From Deinococcus humi (GTDB lineage Bacteria; Deinococcota; Deinococci; Deinococcales; Deinococcaceae): a DNA stretch of 64,000 nt. The position numbers were made by a program, and so were the translations under genes. Positions within the stretch are counted from its first letter, which is position 1. The number at the start of each line of letters is the position of its first letter. The stretch lies in assembly GCF_014201875.1 (NCBI RefSeq), contig NZ_JACHFL010000002.1, positions 372,001 through 436,000 on the forward strand, in the 5' to 3' direction. The notes beneath the pieces were generated by a model. That model ran no database searches. It was not told the DNA's origin and saw only the letters and a list, made by a program, of their open reading frames with translations. Shown here piece after piece: positions 51,642-61,500 of this stretch.

Positions 51642-52051
51642 TCCACTCTCCAGTAGTCCACGCGCACGGTTGCGTCCGCGTCGCCGTCGCGCACCAGCCG
51701 CAGCGCCGCGAGCTGCGCCCCGTTGATTTCCACACCCTCGCCCACGCTGTAGCCAGGGGCGGTGGCCGCGTTGCTCAGGCCCAGGCGGGCCGTTCCAACA
51801 GTGACGGTCACCAGGGCGCGGTTGGCCCCTGCCGGAACGTTCAGGCTGACCTCGTCTGCTCCCACTGCCAGACTCTCCGGCGAATAGGTGGCAGTCACTG
51901 TTGAGGCCGCACCAGCGCCGCCCAGTTGCCCAGCCGTGAGCGGGATGGCCGCGCCCGTCGCGTCGTCCACGATGTACAGCACGGCCTTGCGCGCGGGGGC
52001 CTGGCGCACGTTGGCCGGGTCTTTCATTTTGAGCTTGTCCAGGAATCCCAT
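51638..52051 (-). CDS. Virion-associated hypothetical protein
   Basis: A 137-residue protein: a basic start (MGFLDKLKMKDPANVRQAPARK), then a beta-rich domain (AVLYIVDDATGAAIPLTAGQ, EVSLNVPAGANRALVTVTVG). ATG 52051 follows GGAGGT, a strong ribosome site. It sits between tail genes and overlaps the tail fibre gene by GTGA. I do not recognise the family. Confidence 0.62.
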   Translation of the reverse strand: MGFLDKLKMKDPANVRQAPARKAVLYIVDDATGAAIPLTAGQLGGAGAASTVTATYSPESLAVGADEVSLNVPAGANRALVTVTVGTARLGLSNAATAPGYSVGEGVEINGAQLAALRLVRDGDADATVRVDYWRVE

Positions 52052-52122
52052 GGTTGACCTCCAGGCGAACGCCCCCAGCCGGGTCAGGGCGGGGGGCGGA
52101 GAAAGAGTGAATAGGGGAAGGG

Positions 52123-52827
52123 CTAGACCGGCAGGCCAGCCGTCAACGGCACGTGGTAATGGCTGCCGCCTATGCCGTCGCTGTCTGCCTTGAACACATG
52201 CAGGTACGGTGCGTCGGACGCAGGCCACACGACTTCGGTGTAGCTCAGCTGGGGCACAAACGGTTCATGGTCGCCGGGAGTGGGCACAGGGACCAGGGGC
52301 ACCTCAAAGTGCTGATCGGACAGGATCTCGATAAAAGGGAACCCGCCGCCGTCGGGATTGATCACCCCTGCCAGCGCGACCTGGGCAACCGGGCTGACCG
52401 GATACTGCTGGGCATCCGTAAAACTGATGTTCAGCGTCGTGTCGGTGGCGACATAGGACCGGTCAAACAGATAATCGGTGTAGGCCTGCCCGTCTATGGT
52501 GGTGTCCACCCGGGTCAAGGTGAGGTTGTTTCCTGCCGATACCGCCTCGTTGCCGTTGGTCCCGCGCTGAAGGCTGACCCCAGCCAATACATCGGCGGGC
52601 ACCGTCCCGGCCAGCCGGAAGCCCGCCACGCTGACGCTGCGGCGCTGCCATTGGAGTCGGATATTGAACAGTGGGAAGAGCGGCGCCGTCGGGAGGCCCA
52701 TGCTCGGCAGGCCGACAAACAACGGCGCAGCGCTGCCGCCCCCGCCGCCCGAGGCATTCTCCAGGGTGGACACGCGGCCTTTGAGTGCGTTGTGCATGGC
52801 TTTCGTGGGGTAGGGTCCAGCGGGCAT
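52123..52827 (-). CDS. Phage tail-associated hypothetical protein
   Basis: A 234-residue protein. A helical start (TKAMHNALKGRVSTLENASG), a Gly-rich linker, then a beta-rich domain (QRRSVSVAGFRLAGTVP, YTDYLFDRSYVATDTTLNISF). The helix-linker-beta plan suits a trimeric fibre or adaptor component. The start overlaps the preceding stop (ATGA). Confidence 0.6.
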   Translation of the reverse strand: MPAGPYPTKAMHNALKGRVSTLENASGGGGGSAAPLFVGLPSMGLPTAPLFPLFNIRLQWQRRSVSVAGFRLAGTVPADVLAGVSLQRGTNGNEAVSAGNNLTLTRVDTTIDGQAYTDYLFDRSYVATDTTLNISFTDAQQYPVSPVAQVALAGVINPDGGGFPFIEILSDQHFEVPLVPVPTPGDHEPFVPQLSYTEVVWPASDAPYLHVFKADSDGIGGSHYHVPLTAGLPV

Positions 52828-53273
52828 CAGGCAGTCCTTTCCACGGATTCAAACCCGTCCGGGTCGGGGGTGGCGGTGGCGTCGGGCAAGGTCTGAAAGC
52901 CCTCCGCGTCGGTGGTGGCATTGGTGTTGCTGATGGTCTGAAAGCCCTCTGCGTCCGCTGTGACGGCGTAGAGCGTCGCACTTCCCCCTCCCGGTGCCGG
53001 GCTGTCGATCACCGGGGCCAGCGCTCGGATGGTGGTCAGTTCCACTGAGGGGTCCAGTCGGGTCAGGCGCAACAGGCTGCCTGCCGGCACGGTGTACGGG
53101 AAGACCACCGCCGTCCAGGCTGCGCCAGCATTCGGGCTTTTCTCGATGCTGACGGCTGGACCGCTCTGCCCGGTCAGGACATAGCCGCTCAGCCCGCCCT
53201 CGTCGGCGGTGACAGACAGGGTGAGGCCATCCTCGGTGGTGGCGCCCAGCAGGATCGGTGTCGGGGTGTACAT
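52827..53273 (-). CDS. Tail-associated protein with three C-terminal 14-residue repeats
   Basis: A 148-residue protein. Residues about 8-100 are beta-rich (DGLTLSVTADEGGLSGYVLTG, PAGSLLRLTRLDPS). The C-terminal end is three tandem repeats: TADAEGFQTISNTNA, TTDAEGFQTLPDATA and TPDPDGFESVERTA. Function unknown. Its stop overlaps the start of the next gene. Confidence 0.62.
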   Translation of the reverse strand: MYTPTPILLGATTEDGLTLSVTADEGGLSGYVLTGQSGPAVSIEKSPNAGAAWTAVVFPYTVPAGSLLRLTRLDPSVELTTIRALAPVIDSPAPGGGSATLYAVTADAEGFQTISNTNATTDAEGFQTLPDATATPDPDGFESVERTA

Positions 53274-53280
53274 GCTTCTC

Positions 53281-55296
53281 CTATGGGGTAGCGGGGACGT
53301 CAAAAACTCTGACGCAGAGCAAGGCGCGTGAGCATTGCCCGGTGAACTCCAGCGTGTACGTGGTGCCGACAGGCACGGGAACGGTGTATGGGTGCCAGCC
53401 GCGTTTCTCACTGGCGTTGTGGCCGAGCCGGATCAGCTCGATCTCCTGATCGTTGACCTTGATCGTGGGCTTGGTGGTCTTCAGGCGCAGCAGTAACGCC
53501 GCCGCCCTGCTCTGCCCGTCGCCTGGGCGCGGCGTCTCGGGGAAGGTCAGGACCAGCGGGCCAGCGGTGGCCTTGCGGTCATCCCTTTCTTGTGGCCACT
53601 CGGCGGGTTGATACAAGATCCGCTTGGCGACGGCGGCCATCACATCCACGGGTCCGTCATCGCGCACCGCCACCGCCGTCAGCGGCAGCAGCAGCGGTCC
53701 CTCGCCGCGAGCGAGCACCTCGTCCTGGCTGACCAGCGCTGTCACGTCTGCTAGCGTCACGCCAAGCGGCGCGACGGGGGCAGTCTCGGGGAGGAGCTTG
53801 GGGCGCTTGCCCGGCCTTGAGCCCCAGGTCCAGCGGGGCGGGCTGCCCAGAGCGGCCCCGCGTTTCTGCGTGTCGCGCCACACGTCGTAAGCGGCGAGGG
53901 CGCGTGACTGGACGCCGATGGCTTCATTCTGAACATCGGCCCAGGCCCACTGCGGCGGCCAGGTGTTGAACAGGGTGCCGACGGGTGAAAAGCCTGTGAA
54001 GCTGCCCGGATCCACCCGCAGCACCTCCGTCTCAAACAGGTACAGCGGAATGCTGAGCAGCTCGCCGTCCGGGCGCACCGCGCTGACCGTGCTGGCGTTG
54101 GCGTGCAGGATGATGTGCGGCGTGAAGTCCCATACCGGTTCGCCTTCCGGCGTGTCCTCCAGCCGCACCGGCGTGTCTCTTAAAGCTGCCCAACTTCCCC
54201 CGGTGAACTCATGCCCGTAGGCGGTCAGGATGGCGGTCACGCCGCTCTTGGTGGTCAGCGCCGCGATGTTGCCGGTCCGTGGGCCGGACACCTTGACCTG
54301 TCCCTCCGCGGCCGTGAAGACGTTCACCCGCGCCTCGGTCGGGATGCCCGGGAACGACGTGTACTCAAAATCTCGCAACACGTCCACCGGCACATAAGGG
54401 ATGTACCGCACCCATCCGGTCAGGCGTTCGTAGCCGTCAAGGATGCGGTATTCCGGGTCGGCGCCCTCTGGTACGGTGCCGTCAAAGACCTGGCCGGGAT
54501 ACCGGACGACCTGACTCAGCCGCGCAATCGTGTACCACTGATTGACCAGCGTGCGAAGAATGTTGCCGTTAGCGTCCACCTCCACCGCCAGCACTTCCGT
54601 GACATGCACTTCCCGGCCACCCTGAAATCGGCTGCGGCCCACTGACCACTCACCGGGCAGAAACACGCCCTCGATGTGGGCCTGCACGGTGTCGTCGGTG
54701 ATCACGGCGTTGTCAATCGGGTAGGAGAAACGCGCCTGCCGGTACATGGTGGCCTCCCGGCTGCCCTGATCGGCGGTGTTGACCGTCCACTTGAAGTCCC
54801 AGGCCTGCAGCGAGCGCTCCTGATACAGCACCGGGTTATCCGGCAGACTGCCGCCCGCGTAGGGCACGACGTCCTCCGACCAGAAGCGCGAGGCGTACAC
54901 CTTGCCCCGGTCCACCACGTCCCGCTCAAACCCCGCCGTGAACACCCAGGCGGTCCGTGGCGTCTGGCTGAAGCTGTCCAGCGGTTCCTGAACGGCGCGG
55001 CGTGCAGCGTTGAACCCCATGAACACCGCGTCCGGCGTGAACGTCGGGAAGTCCTGTTCGGAGTATTTGAACAGGTGAAGCACCCGGGCGTCGTGATCTA
55101 CCCGGGTGGACAGGCCGAACGGCTGCAGGGAGGCGTCATCGAGCACGATGGCCGCGTCTGCGTCTGGTATCCCCGTTTCCCCAGCGAAGATGCCGTCAGG
55201 GATGGTCCTGGGGATGTGCAGGCCACCGCCACCTCCGGTGCCCTCGCCCTCGCCCACCATCAGGATCCGGGGCTCCCAGCTGAACAGCAGGCTCAT
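53281..55296 (-). CDS. Large phage tail protein
   Basis: A 671-residue protein downstream of the tape measure. It begins with a Gly-rich loop (GEGEGTGGGGG) and includes TRVDHDARVLHLFKYSEQDF, RFWSEDVVPYAGGSLPDNP and a C-terminal domain ending YTLEFTGQCSRALLCVRVF that is probably a beta sandwich. Position suggests a minor tail or baseplate/tip protein. No family was identified. Start overlaps the preceding stop by ATGA. Confidence 0.66.
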   Translation of the reverse strand: MSLLFSWEPRILMVGEGEGTGGGGGLHIPRTIPDGIFAGETGIPDADAAIVLDDASLQPFGLSTRVDHDARVLHLFKYSEQDFPTFTPDAVFMGFNAARRAVQEPLDSFSQTPRTAWVFTAGFERDVVDRGKVYASRFWSEDVVPYAGGSLPDNPVLYQERSLQAWDFKWTVNTADQGSREATMYRQARFSYPIDNAVITDDTVQAHIEGVFLPGEWSVGRSRFQGGREVHVTEVLAVEVDANGNILRTLVNQWYTIARLSQVVRYPGQVFDGTVPEGADPEYRILDGYERLTGWVRYIPYVPVDVLRDFEYTSFPGIPTEARVNVFTAAEGQVKVSGPRTGNIAALTTKSGVTAILTAYGHEFTGGSWAALRDTPVRLEDTPEGEPVWDFTPHIILHANASTVSAVRPDGELLSIPLYLFETEVLRVDPGSFTGFSPVGTLFNTWPPQWAWADVQNEAIGVQSRALAAYDVWRDTQKRGAALGSPPRWTWGSRPGKRPKLLPETAPVAPLGVTLADVTALVSQDEVLARGEGPLLLPLTAVAVRDDGPVDVMAAVAKRILYQPAEWPQERDDRKATAGPLVLTFPETPRPGDGQSRAAALLLRLKTTKPTIKVNDQEIELIRLGHNASEKRGWHPYTVPVPVGTTYTLEFTGQCSRALLCVRVFDVPATP

Positions 55297-55517
55297 GTCA
55301 CCCTGCCAGTCCAGCTGCCAGGGCGCTGCGGCGAGTCAAACTGCGGCGGCGGCGGGATGAAGGGAGAGTCCTCGGCCACCCGCAGCGGCGGCGTGCCGCG
55401 CCCCTTCTGCGCGAACAGGTTGCCGCCCTCGGGCGTGGGGTCTGGTTCCGGTTTGTCGCAGCAGCAGCGTTTCCGGCACCCACACCCCAGGATCAGCCCG
55501 ATCAGGTCATCGCGCAC
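55293..55517 (-). CDS. Small Cys-rich protein
   Basis: A 74-residue protein with a dense Cys cluster near the N-terminus (LGCGCRKRCCCDKPEPD) and a Pro-rich tail. The cluster suggests a metal-binding knuckle. GTG 55517 overlaps the end of the preceding tail gene by 11 bases and the stop overlaps the following start. Function unknown. Confidence 0.52.
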   Translation of the reverse strand: MRDDLIGLILGCGCRKRCCCDKPEPDPTPEGGNLFAQKGRGTPPLRVAEDSPFIPPPPQFDSPQRPGSWTGRVT

Positions 55518-57759
55518 CCGTGGCCTCCCGCTGGCCTCTGACCAGCTTCCACTCGATCTCGTCTCCAGGACGCGGCGGGAAGCCGGTGCGGAAGGCGATA
55601 AAGCCCGGTTCCACAATCGGCTGCACCGCCACTGGATCCCAGCCGCGCACGATCCGGGCCAGCGCCCCACCCGGCTTGCCTGCCAGCATCACCGCCCGCC
55701 CAGACCCGTACTCGGCCAGCAGATTGTCGCGGGCGGCCTGATTCGGCTTGCCCAGCAGGTAGTCCGGGCGCACGAGGGTCAGTTGCGTGATGATCTTGAC
55801 GTCGCCTTCGGCCTGACCCATCCGCAACTCGCGCACCCGTCCAGAGTCCTGCCCCTCGCCAAACGACACCCACGTTCCTGGCAGGTGGCCCAGCGGCAGC
55901 GGCACGTCCAGGCTTGTGACCAGGCGGCCCCAGTCGCGCGCCAGGATCAGGGTGCCGGTGTCCACCAGCAGTTCGGGCGGCAGAAAGGCAATCGTGACCT
56001 CCTGCGCGTCGGCAAATCCTGCGTCGCCGGGGCGGAACACCGCGCCCGTCGGGTCAAGGATTTCTTTGAGGTCACAGGTGTTGCAGTCGTAGTTGGGCGG
56101 TGCCTGATCGGTGATACGCGGCGCGTCCGGGCTGGACCGCGCCACACTCGCCGTCCTGATGGCCTCGCCGCTCTCGGCGTCGTAAACCGGCACCAGCGTT
56201 TGCCCGCTGACCCCTGGGGTATACAGCCAGCGCCCTCCGCCTGCAGGCTGCCACTGCTCGGTCTGCGTTGTGACCACGTACTCGCGCCCCTCCAGCGGAC
56301 CGCGCTTGTCCGGCGTGTCCTCGGCGGCCTCCTGTTTCAAGCTGGCGAGGCGGCGCGTCGCGGTGGTCTTGGCCACCAGATACCCCTGCGGGCTGTAGCG
56401 GTAGGTGGTCACGGTGCGCTCGTCCGAGACGAGATCCCCGACGTTCAGGGTGTGGTACAGCGCTGGACCGTAGGCGTAAAAGGTGCCCGGGGCGGTCTGC
56501 GCGTCAAATCCCCACGATTTGCTCTCCGTGACCTCGCGCAGCGGCCGCCCCGGACACAGCGGGTCATAGGCGGTGTCGCTGCGCTTGTACCCGGTGGCCA
56601 CGCCGCGCCACAGCTTGAAGAACGGTTTGTCGTCCACCGTCTCGCGCACCTCAATGTCGTCCGTCGTGATTTCAAGGGTTGAAACCATCTGGCCGCCGCT
56701 CTTGCGATAGCCGCGCTGGGTGCGCGCCGTGCCCGCGCTTTCCACGGGGTCATACCATTCCTGCTCAGGCAGCAGTTCGCGGCTCACTTCGTCCAGCCCC
56801 GGATCGCCCGCCAGCAGGCCCAGGATGACCTCGGGCTTGAGCGGGAGTGGTTGATCGGCACCCTTCAGGGTCAGCCGCACGGGCGTCTGCAGCAGTTCGC
56901 GCCCCTGCGACAAAGCAGTAATCCAGTCGGGGGAAATGAACGCCCCGCCGCGCGTGTCCAGCGGATTCGGGAAGCGTCCCACGAAACGGTCCGGCTGCCC
57001 GTCCGGCGACAGGGCCAGGACCATGCCAAGCTGCCCATACGTGGCGTCCCAGACCTCCAGCGGGGTCAAGTCCTCGGTGGAAAAATCGGTGCGCCCTTCC
57101 TCGAAATAGGCGCTAATCAGTGGGTCGACCTCCAGAAAGAAGCGTCCGAAGTTCCGCATAATGTCGTGAACGAGGACGCTGACGTTCTGACGCTGGCGCA
57201 CGCTCAGGCAGGGGTCCGGCGTCGGGCTGATCTTCCAGGCAATCTTTTCCGGCAGCACGGCGCGCTTGAGGACGGTGGACACGCTCTCGCGGAAGCGAAA
57301 GGTGGTCTGAAACGCGCCCACGTCCTCCTGCGGTTCCTGTCCCATTGTGCTGAAGGTGCGGGTGGGCAGTCGGGCCAGCAGGCTGCCGCCTCCGGTCTGC
57401 GCCTCGGCATTCAGGGTGACGGTGGGGGTGGACGTGCCGAACAGGCCGCGCACCACGGCAGACAGTTCCTCGTCCTGTCCGTTGTGGCTGTAGTCCCAGG
57501 ACAGGACCAGCCCGGGCAGTCCGCTCAGTTGCGCGTGGTACAGGGTCTCCGTCCCGCCCGCCGTGAGGGGGAGCGGCAGGCTCTGGGCCTGAAAGGCGAC
57601 GCTGCCGATGATGTAGTCCGGGCTGGACCGCGCCACAAACAGGGCGGCGCGCGTGACCACCTGAACCGTCGTCGCCGTGAATGTCGCCGGCACGCCGGGG
57701 AGAAAGGCCGGTGGCGTCTGCGGGGCTCCGCTGTTGCCGGAGAGAATCAGAATCGGCAT
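55507..57759 (-). CDS. Large phage tail/tip protein
   Basis: A 750-residue protein between the small tail genes and the 671-residue tail protein. Segments include SPDYIIGSVAFQAQSLPLPL, LVLSWDYSHNGQDEEL, PEKIAWKISPTPDPCLSVRQ and a C-terminal GDEIEWKLVRGQRE. The centre (HDIMRNFGRFFLEVDPLISAYF) may belong to a tail-hub-like fold, but I cannot name a family with certainty. The gene starts three bases after the preceding stop. Confidence 0.66.
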   Translation of the reverse strand: MPILILSGNSGAPQTPPAFLPGVPATFTATTVQVVTRAALFVARSSPDYIIGSVAFQAQSLPLPLTAGGTETLYHAQLSGLPGLVLSWDYSHNGQDEELSAVVRGLFGTSTPTVTLNAEAQTGGGSLLARLPTRTFSTMGQEPQEDVGAFQTTFRFRESVSTVLKRAVLPEKIAWKISPTPDPCLSVRQRQNVSVLVHDIMRNFGRFFLEVDPLISAYFEEGRTDFSTEDLTPLEVWDATYGQLGMVLALSPDGQPDRFVGRFPNPLDTRGGAFISPDWITALSQGRELLQTPVRLTLKGADQPLPLKPEVILGLLAGDPGLDEVSRELLPEQEWYDPVESAGTARTQRGYRKSGGQMVSTLEITTDDIEVRETVDDKPFFKLWRGVATGYKRSDTAYDPLCPGRPLREVTESKSWGFDAQTAPGTFYAYGPALYHTLNVGDLVSDERTVTTYRYSPQGYLVAKTTATRRLASLKQEAAEDTPDKRGPLEGREYVVTTQTEQWQPAGGGRWLYTPGVSGQTLVPVYDAESGEAIRTASVARSSPDAPRITDQAPPNYDCNTCDLKEILDPTGAVFRPGDAGFADAQEVTIAFLPPELLVDTGTLILARDWGRLVTSLDVPLPLGHLPGTWVSFGEGQDSGRVRELRMGQAEGDVKIITQLTLVRPDYLLGKPNQAARDNLLAEYGSGRAVMLAGKPGGALARIVRGWDPVAVQPIVEPGFIAFRTGFPPRPGDEIEWKLVRGQREATGAR

Positions 57760-57762
57760 GGC

Positions 57763-58116
57763 TTAGCCGTACTTGAACTTGAGAACGGAGCGCGCCTGCA
57801 TCACGCCCTGGCTCCCGGCGGGCACGACGTAGCTGACGGTGGCGGCGAGGGCCAGGCCGGCGGGCAGGATGCCCAGGTCTTCGGCGTCCGCCTCGGTGAG
57901 GGCCGTGACGCCTATCCCGCCGCCGAAACTCAGGTTCAGGGTGCCGTCGGTGCTGGCGGCATTCTCCACCCACACCTTGACGTTGACCGCCACGGTGCCC
58001 GTGTTCTTGAAGCGGATGGGGACGGGCGCGCTGCTGGTGCCGGGCAGCACGGTCCCGAAGTCAAAAGCCGCCAGCGGCGTACCGTCGGCGGCTTGGAGTT
58101 CAACTGCTCTGGGCAT
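57763..58116 (-). CDS. Small virion protein with an Ig-like beta fold
   Basis: A 117-residue protein, nearly all beta: AFDFGTVLPGTSSAPVPIRFKNTG and VAVNVKVWVENA (quoted in parts) match the N-terminal strands of an immunoglobulin-like domain of the ASH/MSP type, and it ends GVMQARSVLKFKYG. It is the second gene after the tape measure; start overlaps the preceding stop by ATGA. Probably a minor tail component. Confidence 0.62.
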   Translation of the reverse strand: MPRAVELQAADGTPLAAFDFGTVLPGTSSAPVPIRFKNTGTVAVNVKVWVENAASTDGTLNLSFGGGIGVTALTEADAEDLGILPAGLALAATVSYVVPAGSQGVMQARSVLKFKYG

Positions 58117-58502
58117 CAGGCCTCCTGGGGCAGATAAAGGGTGAAGTTGTAGTTGGCGTACGCGCTCTGGCGCTTGGGCTCGAAGATGGCGTCGCCGTCG
58201 AACAGGCAGCCCGTGAACGTGCCCGCCGTTTCGTAGCCCTCTCCGAACGTGACCGTGAAGGATGCGCCGGACGCGGCGAGCGCCCGCAGCGCGGCCACCT
58301 GCTCTTCGAGCAGCACCCATTCCGGGCCAGGAGAGGTGATCTGAACGCGGCGGGCGGTGCGGTGGCCCTGCGTGTGAATGACCGTGCCGTTGATGCTCAC
58401 GGCCTCACCCACGCTGCGCCCACCGCCCGTGCGCCTGACGGCCTGTGGCGGCACCGTGGGGTTGAGTTCGGTGCCGCCAATGTTCAGTTGATAGCGGGCC
58501 AT
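58116..58502 (-). CDS. Small virion protein following the tape measure
   Basis: A 128-residue beta-rich protein (MARYQLNIGGTELNPTVP, TARRVQITSPGPEWVLLEEQ, ASFTVTFGEGYETAGTF). It begins in the stop codon of the tape measure gene and ends in the start codon of the next gene. Its position suggests a distal tail protein. No family recognised. Confidence 0.64.
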   Translation of the reverse strand: MARYQLNIGGTELNPTVPPQAVRRTGGGRSVGEAVSINGTVIHTQGHRTARRVQITSPGPEWVLLEEQVAALRALAASGASFTVTFGEGYETAGTFTGCLFDGDAIFEPKRQSAYANYNFTLYLPQEA

Positions 58503-61500
58503 CAGCACCCCCGCCCAGCGCGCCGGGCACGGTCTTCGAGCTTGCGGATGGCCATGTCGGCCACTGCCTCTGGCGACTGGCCAGGCGCACCGTTTACGGT
58601 CATGTAGTACGTGTCTCCGGCGTAGTTGGTGATGGGGGCAATGGCGTTTGGCTTGGTGTTGGCCAGGGAGCCGACCACTTCTCTGCCGACCTCCCTGCCG
58701 ATGGATCTGGCCGCGTCACCCGTGACGGTGACGGGCTGCGCCTCCGGCAGCTTGGGCGGAGCGAACCTGGCCGCGAGCTGGTCAAGCGCCCTAAGGTCAA
58801 ACGTGAAAGGGGTGGCCGAGGCGGTCGCAACACGCGGCGGCAGGGTGGGCACCGCAGGGGCGGCCACCCTGCCGGCCAGCTCCCGGTCCACCAGCGTCTG
58901 CTGCTCCCGCTCCAGGCTGTCCTGTTGCAGGGCGGCGGTCAGGCTGGCCACGGTGCTTTCCAGCGCGGCCACCAGCCGGCCCGTTCCTGCGTTGAACGTC
59001 TCGGCGGCCCCCTGGAGCGTTAGGGCGTTCTCGGCCTCCTGATCGGTGATCCGGGCGCGTTCGGCCAGCCCCACGGCCTCACGGTCATACTGGATGCCCA
59101 GAGCGTCCACCGCGTCGGCCAGCCGTTGGGTTTCCCGCTGGCCGAGGTCCGAGACCCGGACGCCGTTCTTGCCCAGCACTTCGATCTGACGGGTGTAACG
59201 CTCCTGCTGACGGGTCAACTCCTCGGTGGCGCGGGCGATCTGTTCGGGTTGACCGCCCGATAATGCCTGCGCCAGTTCGCGCTGGGCCGCGTCGCGCCGC
59301 TGGGCGATGGCCGACAGGCGTTCACGCTCCCTGGCTGCCTCAAAGGGTTGCGCGTCCCCATACGCCACCTGCCGCAGCTTGTCGCCAGCGTCGCGCACGC
59401 CGTCCATCTGCCCGATCAAGGTCCGGTATTCGCTCGCCAGATTGTGGACAGCGGTGCGGTGGTTGCCCACCGCGTCCGCTACCGCGTCGGTGGCTGTCTT
59501 CAGTTTCTCCAGGTTGGCCGAGCTGCCGACCTGCTCGGCCTCCCGTCTGGCCTGGGCATAGTCCCGCTCGGCGGCGGTCAGCACCCGGCGCGATTCGGTG
59601 ATCTGACGGGTAGCCGCCGCGATCCTACCCGACTCGGCGTTGCCCCCGGCCAACGCCGTGGCTAGGTTGTCCTCGGCCACTTCCAGTTCCTCGGTCAGCC
59701 GGGCTGCGGCCAGTCGGGTTTCATTCAGCTTGCGCTGCTGGTCTTCCTCCTTGAGCAGCAGTTCGAGGCGTTTCTGGGTGAGGGCGGCGCGGCCTGCTGC
59801 CCCCAGACCCTCCCGGCTCAGCTGGGTGTCGATCAGGTCCAGGCGCTCGCGGGTGAGTCGTAGCTCCAGCGCGGCGCTGGCCACTGCGTCGTCGGCACTT
59901 CCAGCAAGCTGGGCCAGACCTCGGGCGCGGGCTTCGGCCACGTCCTGCAGTTTGTTCTGCAACTCCAGCTCGCGGCCCAGATCGTCCAGGGCCTGCTGAC
60001 GCAGCTCCTGTTGCCGCTTGCGCGGGTCCTGGGGCGCGCTGATGGTGGGAGCGGTGAGGGGTTGCGGTTGTGCGGCGGGTGCCTGGGCGGCTTTAACCTG
60101 AGACGCGGCATACGCCTGGGCAAAGGCTAATCGGGCCTGGGCTTGCTCGGTCTGGGCGGCTTCCAGGGACAGTTGATTCCCGGCAGCTTCTACACGCCGG
60201 TTGGCGATCAGCAGTTCCTGCGCGGCGATTTGCAGGGTGAGCTGGGCGGTGGCCGCCTCATTGTCAGCGAGGCCGTTGGCGATCAACCGGGTCTGGGCCT
60301 GGGCCTGATACAGCTTCAATCGGCGCTCGTCGGCGTCGATGGGGGCATTTGCTTCCTGGAGCGTCAGGTCCGCGATCTGCCCCAGAAGGGTGAAACGCTG
60401 CGCCACGAGGGCGTTACGCTTCTGCTCCTGGCCCTCGGCGACGATCTGGCCGTCCAGCTCCCGAAGGCGGGCCTGCGCCACGCCCAGTTGCTTCTGGCGA
60501 GCGGCCTCCAATTCTGCGGAGGTGTGGGCTACCTTCTCGGCGTACTGCGCCTCTGCGTCCAGGCGGTCCAGGGCACTTTCGCGTAGGGCCTGCTGCGTGG
60601 CCTGCTGATCCTTTAAAGCGAGGGCCTGTTCATGTTGAATGCCTCTAATTTTTTCCTCCACAGCGACGCGCTCCCGGTCGTTCAGGCTTACACCCCCCGA
60701 ACCGGCGAGTTGCTCTCGCAGCAGCTCAATCTGCTTTTCACGCTCGGCACTGATCCGCTGGGCGATGATGAACAGCTCGGCGTCCGAGGCGGCCAGCTCG
60801 CGCGACTGCTGCAACTCCTGCAGGCGTGATCGACTTTGCTCCACTGGTCTGTTGGCTTCCACGAGCCGGGCCGCACGTATAGCCTCTGCCGCTTGACGGG
60901 CGTCGTTTTCCTGCTGGGCAAGGCGCTGCTTTTCCCCGGCCTGGAAGGTGCCACTCAGCTGATTCAGGTTGGCGTAAAACTCTTGCCAGACAGCCGTCCG
61001 CTCGTCGGCACTCAGCTTGGTGTCGCTCAACGCCCGGTCACGGGTGTTCACGAGGCGCTGCTGGTCCTGAAGGTACTGGGCCTGCGCCGCGGCCTCCACC
61101 AATCGGGCACGTTCACGCAGCGCTTCCGCCTCGATCTCAGCGGTCTGGACCGCATTGTCCCTGACGCCAGCCAGCCGCCGCGCGAGATCCAGCTCGTAGC
61201 GGGCCGCCTGGTTGTCGCGCCCGGCCTGCTCGGCAGCGAACTGGGCGTCCTGCGCTTTCAGGTAGGCGTCGGCGATGCGCTGGGCACGTGCGGTGGCCTC
61301 CAGGGCATCCTCCTGGGCGTAACGCTGCTCCATGGCGCGGGTCTGCTGCTGGGCGGCCTCCAACACAACCTGTTGCTGGGCCGGGTAGTCGCGCAAGGCT
61401 TCGAGTCGATCGGCCAGCGTCTGCCGGAAGTCAGCCAGCTCTTTTTCGCGTTCGGCCTGGCGCTTCTGGCCCTCGTCCTCGATGGCCGCGATCTCGGCGG

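Noticed and set aside
52827..53000. CRISPR-like or DNA-level repeat array
   Set aside because: The repetition is at the protein level with diverged codons; there are no spacers.
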